DNA from: UBA9676 sp036522155
GTDB lineage: Bacteria > Actinomycetota > Actinomycetes > Streptosporangiales > Streptosporangiaceae
Reading direction: 5' to 3'
Assembly (NCBI GenBank): GCA_036522155.1
Contig: DATDGI010000110.1
Location: 1 to 12,889 of the forward strand
Length of the DNA: 12,889 nt
The position numbers were made by a program, and so were the translations under genes. Below are positions 4,542 through 12,238 of this stretch, one piece after another; position 1 is the first letter of the stretch, and the number at the start of each line of letters is the position of its first letter. Below the pieces are notes generated by a model, which did no database searches, was not told the origin of the DNA, and saw only the letters and a list, made by a program, of their open reading frames with translations.

Positions 4542-5656
4542 TGCCGCGCCTGCTGCGCCCGGTCCGGCGCCGGCTGCGCCGGGACGACCGGGGAACGGTC
4601 GCCGTGCTGGTCGCGGTGCTGATCAGCGCGGGCGTGCTGCTGGGGATCGGCGCTCTGGTCATCGACGTGGGCCAGCTTTACCAGAACCGCGCCGAGCTGC
4701 AGAACGGCGCCGACGCGGGGGCGCTGGCGGTGGCCAAGACCTGCGTCCTGGCCACCTGTGATGCCGCGGTGGCCGCTCAGTATGCCGACCTCAACGCCTC
4801 CCAGCTCACCGGCGGCGCGGCCGCGGTAGACCTGGTGTGCGGCTCGGGCACCCTCGGGGCCTGCCCCTTCAGCACCGGCGCCAGCACCGACTGCCCGCCT
4901 CCCCCGTCCGGTTTCGAGGGCTTTGCCGACGTCCACACCTCGACCCTGACCAGCCACGGCTCCACCGCGCTCCCGCCGGTGTTCGCCCGCGCGCTGCTTG
5001 GCAACTCACATTTCCGTGGCACGACCGTTAAGGCGTGTGCCCAGGCGGCCTGGGGCGGGCCCGCCGCGGCCACGGTCACCGCGCTCACGGTCTCGGAGTG
5101 TGAGTGGAACCAGGCGACGAACAACGGGAACTCCTACGCGCTGCCGCCGCCCTATCCCCCGAACCCGCTCCCGGACCCCTCGTTCGACCAGGTTCTCCAG
5201 TTGCACGGGCGGGGGGCGGGCGGCGACGGCTGTGGCCGCGGGCCGTCCGGCGGGGTCGCGCCGGGCAACTTCGGCTGGACCGACGACGGCGGGAACTGCT
5301 CGCTGGACATCAGCGGTCCCGTCTATGGCGGCGACACCGGCGTCTCGGTCAGCCATGACTGCCAGACGGTGCTCGCGAACGCGCAGGCCAACCGGACCCC
5401 GATCTACATCCCGGTCTACACCTCCGTGACCGGCCAGGGCCGCGAGGCCACTTACACCCTGGACGGCTTCGCCGCGTTCGTCGTCACCGGCTACCACATG
5501 CCCTCGTTCTTCGCCCAGGACTGGCTGAACAAGGGCAACGACTGCTCGGGCAGCGCGTTCTGCCTCAACGGTTATTTCACCCAGGGGCTGATTCCCTCGT
5601 CCGGCTCTCTCGGCGGGCCGGACCTGGGCGCGGTCGTCATCAGGCTCACCGGGTGA
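4529..5656 (+). CDS. TadG-like pilus-associated protein (TadE/G-like N-terminus)
   Basis: The product has 375 residues. A basic leader (RRRLRRDDRG) ends at G22, followed by TVAVLVAVLISAGVLLGIGALVIDVGQLYQNRAELQNGADAGALAVA (PF13400-type pilus-assembly N-terminus, about 22-69). The +5 position is Val/Leu and not Glu, so it may stay unprocessed and membrane-anchored. The remaining 300 residues are extracytoplasmic, contain 12 cysteines (possibly six disulfides), a proline-rich linker YALPPPYPPNPLPDP (about 203-217) and a Gly-rich stretch. No von Willebrand A MIDAS motif is visible, unlike many proteobacterial TadG proteins. ATG 4529 is preferred because GTAGAG precedes it; ATG 4541 overlaps the tadE stop as TGATG and is an alternative. 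It probably anchors or caps the pilus at the surface. The family is clear from the N-terminus; the large domain is not recognised. Confidence 0.82.
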   Translation: MRDLMPRLLRPVRRRLRRDDRGTVAVLVAVLISAGVLLGIGALVIDVGQLYQNRAELQNGADAGALAVAKTCVLATCDAAVAAQYADLNASQLTGGAAAVDLVCGSGTLGACPFSTGASTDCPPPPSGFEGFADVHTSTLTSHGSTALPPVFARALLGNSHFRGTTVKACAQAAWGGPAAATVTALTVSECEWNQATNNGNSYALPPPYPPNPLPDPSFDQVLQLHGRGAGGDGCGRGPSGGVAPGNFGWTDDGGNCSLDISGPVYGGDTGVSVSHDCQTVLANAQANRTPIYIPVYTSVTGQGREATYTLDGFAAFVVTGYHMPSFFAQDWLNKGNDCSGSAFCLNGYFTQGLIPSSGSLGGPDLGAVVIRLTG

Positions 5657-5683
5657 GCGGGGCCCGGCCGTGACTCACGCCAG

Positions 5684-5688
5684 AGGAG
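5684..5688 (+). promoter_or_regulatory. Ribosome binding site fixing the TTG start of cpaB
   Basis: AGGAG at 5684-5688 sits 7 nt before TTG 5696. This is a textbook spacing, and no ATG or GTG in this frame fits as well. Confidence 0.8.
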
Positions 5689-5695
5689 AAGAATC

Positions 5696-6508
5696 TTGAA
5701 GGGTCGCCTACTGACCGTCATCCTCGCGGTGCTGCTGGCCCTGGCCGGCACCGCCGGGGTGCTGGCGTATGTCCATGGGGCCAACAACAGGGCCCTGGCC
5801 GGCCAGAAGCCGGTCACGGTCCTGATCGCCAGCCAGCCGGTCCCGGCCGGGACGAACGCCGGGTCCGCGCTGCATGAGGGGCTGCTGACCAGCAAGGAAC
5901 TGCCCGCCTCGTCGGTCCCGGATGATGCGGTCCAGTCACTCAGTGACGGGCTGGGCGCCCTGGTGCTCAGTTCCCAGCTGCCACCGGGCCAGTTGCTGCT
6001 GCGCCCGATGCTGGTGACGGCGGCGGCGGCGACCTCGCAGGGGACGCTGGCCATCCCCAGGGGGATGGTCGCGGTAACGGTGCCGCTCTGCATGCCGGAA
6101 GCCGTGGCCGGCTATGTCCAGGCCGGCTCCGAGGTCGCGGTGTTCGACACCTACGGCGCCAAGAACCTCAGCGTGCAGGAGAACTGCGGCGGCACCGGCC
6201 AGTCGCATCAGTCGCAGTACAGCGGCGCGGTCCGGACCCGGATTGTGCTGCCCAAGGTGCTGGTGCTGTCGGTAGGAGCCGCCGGGGCCAACGCCAGCCG
6301 CAGCACCGGCCTGCTCTCCCAGAACGCCACCACGGGTACCGCGTCGAGCGGGTCAGGAGGGGTATTGGTCACATTCGCCGTCACCCAGGCGGACGCCGAG
6401 CGGCTCATCCTGCTCACCGAGACGGGCGTAACCTACCTGGCTCTGCTGACCCCCTCGTCTGGGACCAAGTTCGATGCCGCAGTACCGCCCCCGTTGTTCC
6501 AGCCGTGA
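5696..6508 (+). CDS. cpaB: CpaB/RcpC-like Flp pilus assembly protein, SAF domain
   Basis: The product has 270 residues and starts at TTG with a strong ribosome binding site. One N-terminal membrane anchor (about residues 5-27) is followed by KPVTVLIASQPVPAGTNAGSAL (38-59) and LPPGQLLLRPML (95-106), the paired strands of a SAF domain that CpaB/RcpC proteins share with FlgA-type chaperones. Then comes the RcpC/CpaB region, with AIPRGMVAVTVPL (119-131) and VAGYVQAGSEVAVFDTY (137-153). C-terminally, VTFAVTQADAERLILLTETGVTYLALLTP (225-253) is the characteristic end of the family. Gly/Ser/Thr-rich spacers (about 194-221) are probably disordered. In Gram-negative bacteria the family works at the secretin; here, with no outer membrane, it probably acts outside the membrane at the cell wall. 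It lies 39 bases after the tadG-like gene and 13 before cpaE. Confidence 0.88.
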   Translation: MKGRLLTVILAVLLALAGTAGVLAYVHGANNRALAGQKPVTVLIASQPVPAGTNAGSALHEGLLTSKELPASSVPDDAVQSLSDGLGALVLSSQLPPGQLLLRPMLVTAAAATSQGTLAIPRGMVAVTVPLCMPEAVAGYVQAGSEVAVFDTYGAKNLSVQENCGGTGQSHQSQYSGAVRTRIVLPKVLVLSVGAAGANASRSTGLLSQNATTGTASSGSGGVLVTFAVTQADAERLILLTETGVTYLALLTPSSGTKFDAAVPPPLFQP

Positions 6509-6521
6509 TGTAAGGAGAGCC

Positions 6522-7697
6522 ATGCCTATCCTGTGCGGGCATGCGGTGAAGGTCGCCGAGCTCTTCGTCGGCACCGGTGAAGAGGTGCACACCGCGGACA
6601 GTCTGGTCACGGCTGCACAGATACTCGACGGTGATCCGGCCGAGACGCTGGTGGTCATCGGCCCGGAGACGCCCACCAGCGAGGCGCTCGCCTTCGCCGC
6701 CCGGCTGCGGCTGTCCCGCCCGGCCCTCGGGGTGGTCCTGGTGCGCGAGCGGGTGGACGTCGAACTGCTGTCCCGTGCGCTCCAGTCCGGCGTGCGCGAG
6801 GTTGTCCCGGTCGGCGACTACAACGCTCTGCAGGCGGCCTGCCGCCGTTCCCGCGAGGTGTCCAGGCGCATGCTCTCCCCGCTCAGCATGGAGGAAACAC
6901 AGCCCGCCGTGGATGGGCAGATCATCACGGTGTTCGCGGCCAAGGGCGGCTGCGGCAAGACCACGGTGGCGGTCAACCTCGGCGTCGTGCTGGCCCGCGG
7001 CACCGGCCGCCGGGTCTGCGTGGTGGATCTCGACCTGGCCTTCGGTGACGTGGCCATCAGCGTTCAGCTGGACCCGGTGCGGACCATCGTGGACGCGATG
7101 CCGATGGCTGGCCATCTCGACATCACCGGCGCTGCCTCGCTGCTGACCCGTTACCGGCCGGGCCTGGAGATGCTGCTCGCGCCGGTCACCCCCGGCGACG
7201 CGGACAAGGTGTCGGCGGCGCTGGTCGGCGAACTGCTGACGGTGCTGCGCGGGATGTTCGACTTCGTCGTCATCGACACCCCGGCCCAGTTCAGCGAGCA
7301 CGTGCTGACCGCCATGGACGCGTCCGCCCACCACGTGCTGCTCACCACCCCGGACGTGTCCGCCCTCAAGAACCTCCGGGTCACGCTGGACATGCTGGAT
7401 CTGCTCTCCTACCCCAGGCAGATCCGGTCGGTGCTGCTCAACCGGTCGGATTCCAAGGTGGGCCTGAGCCTAGAGGACGTGGAGCGGGCGGTCCGCTGCC
7501 CGATCGCCGCGTTCGTGCCGTCCAGCCGGGCGGTGCCCATCTCGATCAACAAGGGCACGCCGATCACCATGTCCAGCACCGGGCACCCGGTGAGCCAGGC
7601 CCTCCTGCAGTTCGCCCAGGCACGGCTGCTTGGCAGCCCGGCGGCGGCCGGCCGGGCGCCGCTGTCGCTGGCCCGGGGCAGGCGGCGGACGTCGTGA
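6522..7697 (+). CDS. cpaE: CpaE/TadZ MinD-like ATPase
   Basis: The product has 391 residues. The N-terminal 115 or so form a receiver-like domain (VVIGPETPTSEALAFAARLR, GVVLVRERVDVELLSRALQSGVREVVPVGD) without a clear phospho-acceptor, as in TadZ. From residue 133 a ParA/MinD-type ATPase follows: deviant Walker A KGGCGKTT at 141-148 with signature lysine K141, Walker A' VVDLDLAFGD around 167-176, and Walker B FVVIDTPAQ around D252. It ends in a basic Gly/Arg tail. CpaE/TadZ proteins sit at the membrane and place the Tad machine, often at a pole. ATG 6522 is preceded by TAAGGAGAGCC, a strong ribosome binding site. The stop overlaps the start of cpaF (GTGA), so the two are translationally coupled. 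Confidence 0.93.
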   Translation: MPILCGHAVKVAELFVGTGEEVHTADSLVTAAQILDGDPAETLVVIGPETPTSEALAFAARLRLSRPALGVVLVRERVDVELLSRALQSGVREVVPVGDYNALQAACRRSREVSRRMLSPLSMEETQPAVDGQIITVFAAKGGCGKTTVAVNLGVVLARGTGRRVCVVDLDLAFGDVAISVQLDPVRTIVDAMPMAGHLDITGAASLLTRYRPGLEMLLAPVTPGDADKVSAALVGELLTVLRGMFDFVVIDTPAQFSEHVLTAMDASAHHVLLTTPDVSALKNLRVTLDMLDLLSYPRQIRSVLLNRSDSKVGLSLEDVERAVRCPIAAFVPSSRAVPISINKGTPITMSSTGHPVSQALLQFAQARLLGSPAAAGRAPLSLARGRRRTS

Positions 7698-9064
7698 GCA
7701 GCCTGTCGGAGCGGCTCGCCCAGCGGCTCGGGCCCGGCGTCAGCCAGACTGAGAAACGGGTCCCGCGGCGCGCGGCCCGGCACGCCGACCCGTTCGCGGC
7801 GGTCAAGCGCAGCGTGCATGACGCCCTGCTGGAGGCGCTCGGGCCCCGGCTCTACGACGCGCACCTGGATCAGCAGGAACTGGAGCAGCGGGTCACCCAG
7901 ACGCTGCAGGCGGTGCTGCAGCGCGACGAGACCCCGCTGACGTCGGCCGACCGGATGCGGGTCGCGCAGGAGGTGGCCGACGAGATCCTTGGTTACGGCC
8001 CGCTGGAGCCCTACCTGCGCGACCCTGAGGTCTCCGAGATCATGGTCAATGGGTACGACCAGATCTATGTGGAGCGTGGCGGGCGGCTGTACCCGGCCGA
8101 GACCGCGTTCGCCGACGAGGGCCACCTGCGCCGGACGATCGACAAGATCGTCGGGCGGGTGGGGCGCCGGGTGGATGAGGCCAGCCCGATGGTCGACGCC
8201 CGGCTGCCGGATGGCAGCCGGATCAACGCCGTCGTGCCTCCGGTGGCGCTGGACGGCTCGCTGCTGACCATCCGGAAGTTCTCCGTCGACCCGTTCACCG
8301 TGGACGATCTCATCGGCTTCGGGACGCTCACCCGCCCGGTGTCCGAACTGCTGAAGGCCTGCGTGCGCGGCCGGCTGAACATGGTCATCGGCGGGGGCAC
8401 CGGCTGCGGCAAGACCACCACGCTGAACGTGCTGTCGTCGTTCATCCCCGAGGACGAGCGCATCGTCACCATCGAGGATGCCGCGGAACTCCAGTTGCGG
8501 CAGGAACACGTGCTCCGGATGGAATCCCGGCCGCCCAACCTGGAGAACAGGGGCGAGATCGCGATCCGCGACCTGGTCCGCAACTCCCTGCGCATGCGCC
8601 CGGACCGGATCATCATCGGCGAGGTCCGGGATGGCGCCGCCCTGGACATGCTGCAGGCCATGAACACGGGCCACGACGGCTCGATCACCACCGTCCATTC
8701 CAACACGCCGCGGGACTCGCTGGCCCGGCTGGAGACGATGGTGATGATGGCCGACGTCGAACTCCCGCAGCGGGCGATCAGGGAGCAGATGGCCTCGGCC
8801 ATCGATCTGATCATCCACCAGGTCCGGCTGAAGGATGGCACCCGGCGGATCACCCACATCACCGAGGTGGAGGGCATGGAGGGAGAGGTCATCACGCTGC
8901 TGGACGTGTTCACGTTCGACTTCCACGCCGGGATCGACTCACTCGGGCGGCACCGGGGCTCGCTGCGGAGCACCGGCCTGCGCCCCCGCTTCCTCAGCGT
9001 CCTGGCCGACCGTGGCGTCCCGCTGCCCGCTGGCGTCTTCGGGCCGGAGGAGCACGCGCGATGA
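7694..9064 (+). CDS. cpaF: CpaF/TadA pilus assembly ATPase
   Basis: The product has 456 residues and belongs to the type II/IV secretion ATPase superfamily; it powers pilin extraction and assembly at the inner face of the membrane. The N-terminal domain (about 80-210) includes ILGYGPLEPYLRDPEVSEIM and MVDARLPDGSRINAV. Walker A is GGTGCGKTT (234-242, K240), the Asp box is TIEDAAEL (259-266), Walker B is IIIGE with E310 followed by VRDGAALDML, and the His box is MNTGHDGSITTVHS (323-336). All catalytic elements are present, so the enzyme should be active. It starts with GTG overlapping the cpaE stop, and its own stop overlaps the tadB ATG (ATGA). Length and motif order are normal for CpaF. Confidence 0.96.
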   Translation: MSSLSERLAQRLGPGVSQTEKRVPRRAARHADPFAAVKRSVHDALLEALGPRLYDAHLDQQELEQRVTQTLQAVLQRDETPLTSADRMRVAQEVADEILGYGPLEPYLRDPEVSEIMVNGYDQIYVERGGRLYPAETAFADEGHLRRTIDKIVGRVGRRVDEASPMVDARLPDGSRINAVVPPVALDGSLLTIRKFSVDPFTVDDLIGFGTLTRPVSELLKACVRGRLNMVIGGGTGCGKTTTLNVLSSFIPEDERIVTIEDAAELQLRQEHVLRMESRPPNLENRGEIAIRDLVRNSLRMRPDRIIIGEVRDGAALDMLQAMNTGHDGSITTVHSNTPRDSLARLETMVMMADVELPQRAIREQMASAIDLIIHQVRLKDGTRRITHITEVEGMEGEVITLLDVFTFDFHAGIDSLGRHRGSLRSTGLRPRFLSVLADRGVPLPAGVFGPEEHAR

Positions 9065-10053
9065 CTCTGCCGCTGGCGGCCGTGCTGGCCACCGTCTTCG
9101 CCGCGCTGCTGCTGGTATCGCTGCTCCTGATCGGCGTCCTGCGGGGCGGCGAGCGGAGCCGGAACCTGATGAGCCAGTTCGAGCGCTACGGCCCCCGGCA
9201 CGCGCCCGTGCCGGCCCCCACCGACATCGAGGACGACGGGGAAGGTGAGGGCGCGGTGGCGCGCACCGCCGTCGGCCTGGCCTCGCAGGTGCTGCGCACC
9301 AGCAACGCCGAGAAGGGGCTGGCGCAGCGGCTCGATCTGGCCGGCATCAGGCAGGCTCCGGCCGAGTGGGTGCTGCTCGGCGCGGGCGCCTGCGCCGGGC
9401 TAGCCGTCCTGCTGACGCTGCTGGTGGGGACTCCGCTGATCGGCATCCCGGGCGGCCTGATACTGGGCTGGCTCGGCATGCGCGTGCTCGTGAGCAGCCG
9501 GATCCGGCGCCGCCGGGCGGCGTTCGCCGACCAGTTGCCAGACGTTCTGCAGCTCATGGCCGGATCGCTGCGCTCCGGCTTCTCGCTCGCGCAGTCGCTG
9601 GACGCGGTGGTGCGGGAAGACACCCAGCCGGCTTCCGATGAGTTCTTCCGGGCCATAGCCGAGGCCAGGGTCGGCATCGAGCTGGATGTGGCACTGGACG
9701 GGGTCGCGAACCGGATGGAATCCACCGACCTGCGCTGGACGGTGATGGCGATCCGGATCCAGCGCGAGGTCGGCGGCAATCTGGCCGAGATCCTGGGCAA
9801 CACGATCACGACCATGCGGGAGCGGGCCGCGCTGCACCGTCATGTCCGGGCGCTGTCCGCGGAGGGCAGGATGTCGGCCTGGATCCTGATCGCCCTGCCG
9901 GTGGCGATTGGCGGCTGGCTGTTCCTCACCAACCGCAGTTACCTGGACCCGCTTTTCCACACCATCCTCGGCGGGCTGCTGCTGGGGGCGGCGGGGGTGC
10001 TGTTCGTCGTGGGCGTGATCTGGATGCGCTTCGCTATCAAGGTGGAGGTCTGA
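9061..10053 (+). CDS. tadB: TadB, Tad inner-membrane platform protein
   Basis: The product has 330 residues. Transmembrane segments are predicted near 4-27, 103-121, 125-145, 272-290 and 300-325. The type II secretion F domain (PF00482) spans about 155-285, with FADQLPDVLQLMAGSLRSGFSLAQSLDAV and VAIRIQREVGGNLAEIL-like core residues (IRIQREVGGNLAEILGNTI, 231-249). A cytoplasmic acidic stretch (TDIEDDGEGEGA, about 54-65) lies after the first helix. TadB and TadC form the membrane platform that couples the CpaF ATPase to pilin insertion. The start overlaps the cpaF stop; the stop is one base before the tadC GTG start. The longer first half compared with TadC is usual. Confidence 0.93.
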   Translation: MTLPLAAVLATVFAALLLVSLLLIGVLRGGERSRNLMSQFERYGPRHAPVPAPTDIEDDGEGEGAVARTAVGLASQVLRTSNAEKGLAQRLDLAGIRQAPAEWVLLGAGACAGLAVLLTLLVGTPLIGIPGGLILGWLGMRVLVSSRIRRRRAAFADQLPDVLQLMAGSLRSGFSLAQSLDAVVREDTQPASDEFFRAIAEARVGIELDVALDGVANRMESTDLRWTVMAIRIQREVGGNLAEILGNTITTMRERAALHRHVRALSAEGRMSAWILIALPVAIGGWLFLTNRSYLDPLFHTILGGLLLGAAGVLFVVGVIWMRFAIKVEV

Positions 10054-10054
10054 G

Positions 10055-10975
10055 GTGCTGGGCAGCACACTGCTGGCCGCCGCGCTGGGTGCCATCTCTC
10101 TGGCGATCCTCCTGGCTGTGCTGTCCCTGGTGTCGGCGCGGTCCGGCCGGCGCAGCGGGGTAGCCGGGGCGCTGGCTTCCATCGACCGGAGATATTCGCA
10201 GCAGGCGACGGTGGCCGTCCGGGCCGGCACCGCGGCGCCGCGTGAGGTCCCAAGCTGGCTGCGGAGCCTGGCCCTGCGGCTGTCCCCGGCTGGCTTCGCC
10301 AGCACCCTCCAGCGCCGGCTTGACCTGGCCGGCAACCCGGGCGGGTGGGCGCCCGACCGTATTCTCGCGGCCAAGGGACTCGGGCTGCTGGCGCTGGCCG
10401 GGCTGGGCGCGCTGTACGGGTTCCGCAGTGTGGGCCTGTTCATCCTGTGCACCGGCGTCGGCGGCGTGGTCGGGTTCTTCCTGCCCGACCTGCTGCTGTA
10501 CAACGCGGGCGTGAAACGCCGGGAGCGGATCCGCGGGGCGCTGCCGCATGCGCTGGACATGCTGACCGTCTGCGTGGAAGCGGGGCTGGGCTTCGACAGC
10601 GCGCTGGCCCAGGTGGCGCGGAACACCGAGGGGCCGCTGGCAGCCGAGTTCGCGCGGGCGCTGCAGGAGATGCAGATCGGCGCCTCCCGGGCCCAGGCCC
10701 TGCGGGCCATGGCCATCCGCACCCCCGTCGCCGAATTGCGGTCGTTCGTGTCGGCCGTGATCCAAGCCAACGAGCTTGGTATCGCGATCACCAAGGTGCT
10801 GCGCGAGCAATCGACCGAGATGCGGCTGCGCCGCCGTCAGCGGGCCGAGGAGAAGGCGCAGAAGGTACCGGTCAAGGTGCTGTTCCCGCTCATTTTCTGC
10901 CTGTTCCCCGCGTTGTTCGTGATTCTTCTTGGCCCCGGCGCGATCTCCGCCGCGCGGGTGCTCTTCGGCGGCTGA
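10055..10975 (+). CDS. tadC: TadC, Tad inner-membrane platform protein
   Basis: The product has 306 residues and starts at GTG with GGAGG 6 nt upstream. An N-terminal membrane helix (about 4-27) is followed by a cytoplasmic segment, then two helices around 106-148. The type II secretion F domain covers about 163-290: LPHALDMLTVCVEAGLGFDSALAQVA, LRSFVSAVIQANELGIAITKVLREQSTEMRLRRRQRAEEKA (the family's typical basic stretch) and a last helix with LFPLIFCLFPALFVILLGP. The closing VLFPLIFCLFPALFVILLGPA-like segment is the standard TadC ending. It pairs with TadB. The gene ends 7 bases before the methyltransferase-like gene, which is probably in the same transcript. Confidence 0.93.
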   Translation: MLGSTLLAAALGAISLAILLAVLSLVSARSGRRSGVAGALASIDRRYSQQATVAVRAGTAAPREVPSWLRSLALRLSPAGFASTLQRRLDLAGNPGGWAPDRILAAKGLGLLALAGLGALYGFRSVGLFILCTGVGGVVGFFLPDLLLYNAGVKRRERIRGALPHALDMLTVCVEAGLGFDSALAQVARNTEGPLAAEFARALQEMQIGASRAQALRAMAIRTPVAELRSFVSAVIQANELGIAITKVLREQSTEMRLRRRQRAEEKAQKVPVKVLFPLIFCLFPALFVILLGPGAISAARVLFGG

Positions 10976-10982
10976 CGGCGGC

Positions 10983-11618
10983 ATGGCCGGGCGCCCCGAC
11001 ATCGGCCGGCTGGTCGTCCTGCCGGTGGTCACGCTGCTGCTCGTGTCCGACCTGGTGCACCTGGCCCACCGGGGCGGCCAGGGTGCTACCGGCCCGCTCG
11101 GCTGGCTCACCGCGATCCTGATCTGTGCCTTTTACGCCATCGTCATCTGGTGCTACCTGCGGCGGGGCCCGGCGGTCGCGACCTCACGGTCAGCCACGGC
11201 GCACGCTGCGGCGGTGGTCGCGACGGTCACCCCCTTCGTCTTCCCGCTGCTGCCCGGCCAGCGGCCCGGCCCGGGCCAGCAACTCGCCGCCGACCTGCTG
11301 CTGGCAGCGGGCACCGCGTGGGCGGTGTGGTCGCTGGTCTTCCTCGGGCGCAACCTATCGATCATTGCCCAGGCGCGGGCGGTGGCCGACCACGGGCCCT
11401 ACCGGTGGGTGCGGCATCCGCTGTATACCGGCGAGCTGATCTCGGCCCTCGGGCTGGCCCTCATCGCGGCATCGGCGGCCGCGGTTGCCGTCTGGCTGGC
11501 CCTCTGCGCGCTGCAGGTGTACCGCGCGGTCCGGGAGGAGCAGGTGCTGCTGCGGACCCTGCCGGAATACCGCGACTACCGGCGCCGCACGGCGGCGTTG
11601 CTGCCCGGGATTTTCTGA
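10983..11618 (+). CDS. ICMT/PEMT-like integral membrane methyltransferase
   Basis: The product has 211 residues and about five transmembrane segments (near 8-24, 40-58, 74-90, 101-121 and 150-178). The C-terminal half has the signature of the isoprenylcysteine carboxyl methyltransferase / phospholipid methyltransferase group: LGRNLS (121-126), DHGPYRWVRHPLYTGE (136-151) and VREEQVLL (183-190) followed by EYRDYRRRT (195-203). These residues line the S-adenosylmethionine site in the family. Bacterial members rarely have known substrates. ATG 10983 is chosen because it lies directly after tadC with GGCGG nearby; the ribosome binding site is weak, suggesting coupling to tadC translation. Its place at the end of the tad operon raises the possibility that it modifies a pilus component, but it could equally be an unrelated passenger. 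Confidence 0.85.
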   Translation: MAGRPDIGRLVVLPVVTLLLVSDLVHLAHRGGQGATGPLGWLTAILICAFYAIVIWCYLRRGPAVATSRSATAHAAAVVATVTPFVFPLLPGQRPGPGQQLAADLLLAAGTAWAVWSLVFLGRNLSIIAQARAVADHGPYRWVRHPLYTGELISALGLALIAASAAAVAVWLALCALQVYRAVREEQVLLRTLPEYRDYRRRTAALLPGIF

Positions 11619-11663
11619 AACACCAGCGGCCCGGCATGCGCCACCCGGGGATTCGAAGATGTC

Positions 11664-12176
11664 ATGAAAAAGCAAAGGATTTCCGCGTACACAGAGGCAC
11701 TCCAGCCCGTACGATTGCCACCCATCCGCTCGTCAGGGCGGCCGCTGCAGCGTGGGGGACTGGTGCTCGTACTCCGTCGGGGATACTCCGCGCCCGAGAA
11801 CATCACGATGTTCGCCGCTGGCGCTGCCGCCGTTGGCACCATCTACCCGACGCTGATGATCTATACCCACGGGCACGGTATTCCGTGCCCGCTCCGCACG
11901 CTGACCGGCGTGCCCTGCCCGTTCTGTGGCCTGACCACCGCCACGGTCGCCCTCGTGCACGGCCAGTGGCAGGCCGCGGCGGCGGCCAGCCCGCTCGTTT
12001 ACCTGATCGCGGCCCTGACCGCCTGTACCGCCCCGGTGCTGGTGGCGCGGGCCCTCGGGCGGGCGGAAGCGCCCCGGCCCTGGTCAGCACAGGCCCGCCG
12101 GAGGATCGGCTGGGTCGTGGCCGTGGTGGTCGCGCTGAGCTGGCTCTATCAGCTGCACCGGTTCGGATTCCTGTAG
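11664..12176 (+). CDS. DUF2752 small membrane protein
   Basis: The DUF2752 core is at about residues 72-115: GIPCPLRTLTGVPCPFCGLTTATVALVHGQW, with cysteines at 75, 85 and 88, then A/N-SPL. A CPFCG pair of cysteines between membrane helices is the hallmark of this family; its function is unknown. Helices lie near 48-66, 110-131 and 148-162. With ATG 11664 the protein has 170 residues, but the first 33 or so have no hydrophobic content and use unusual Lys-rich codons. Ribosome binding is weak (GAAG). In-frame GTG 11763 (preceded by GGGGGA, close) or ATG 11808 would give a more typical length, so the start is uncertain. It lies 45 bases after the methyltransferase-like gene and 62 before the RDD gene. 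The window shows no link to the pilus. Confidence 0.8.
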   Translation: MKKQRISAYTEALQPVRLPPIRSSGRPLQRGGLVLVLRRGYSAPENITMFAAGAAAVGTIYPTLMIYTHGHGIPCPLRTLTGVPCPFCGLTTATVALVHGQWQAAAAASPLVYLIAALTACTAPVLVARALGRAEAPRPWSAQARRRIGWVVAVVVALSWLYQLHRFGFL

Positions 12177-12224
12177 TACCCCCCGCACCCCTGACCGCCG
12201 AGGTGGCGGGCAGTTCCTTCCCTC

Positions 12225-12231
12225 AGAAAGG
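12225..12231 (+). promoter_or_regulatory. Ribosome binding site fixing the GTG start of the RDD gene
   Basis: AGAAAGG ends 7 nt before GTG 12239. This decides the start against the much longer upstream open frame, which runs back through the DUF2752 and methyltransferase-like genes in another frame. Confidence 0.75.
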
Positions 12232-12238
12232 TTCCCCT

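Noticed and set aside
8065..9201. Long minus-strand frames opposite cpaF and tadB
   Set aside because: They have Ser/Arg-rich low-complexity translation and are exactly antisense to catalytic motifs of cpaF. No ribosome binding site or family feature is seen.
11150..12238. A 563-residue reading frame running into the RDD protein
   Set aside because: The upstream part is a shadow of the methyltransferase-like and DUF2752 genes, rich in Arg/Pro/Gly. The RDD gene has its own ribosome binding site and GTG start at 12239.
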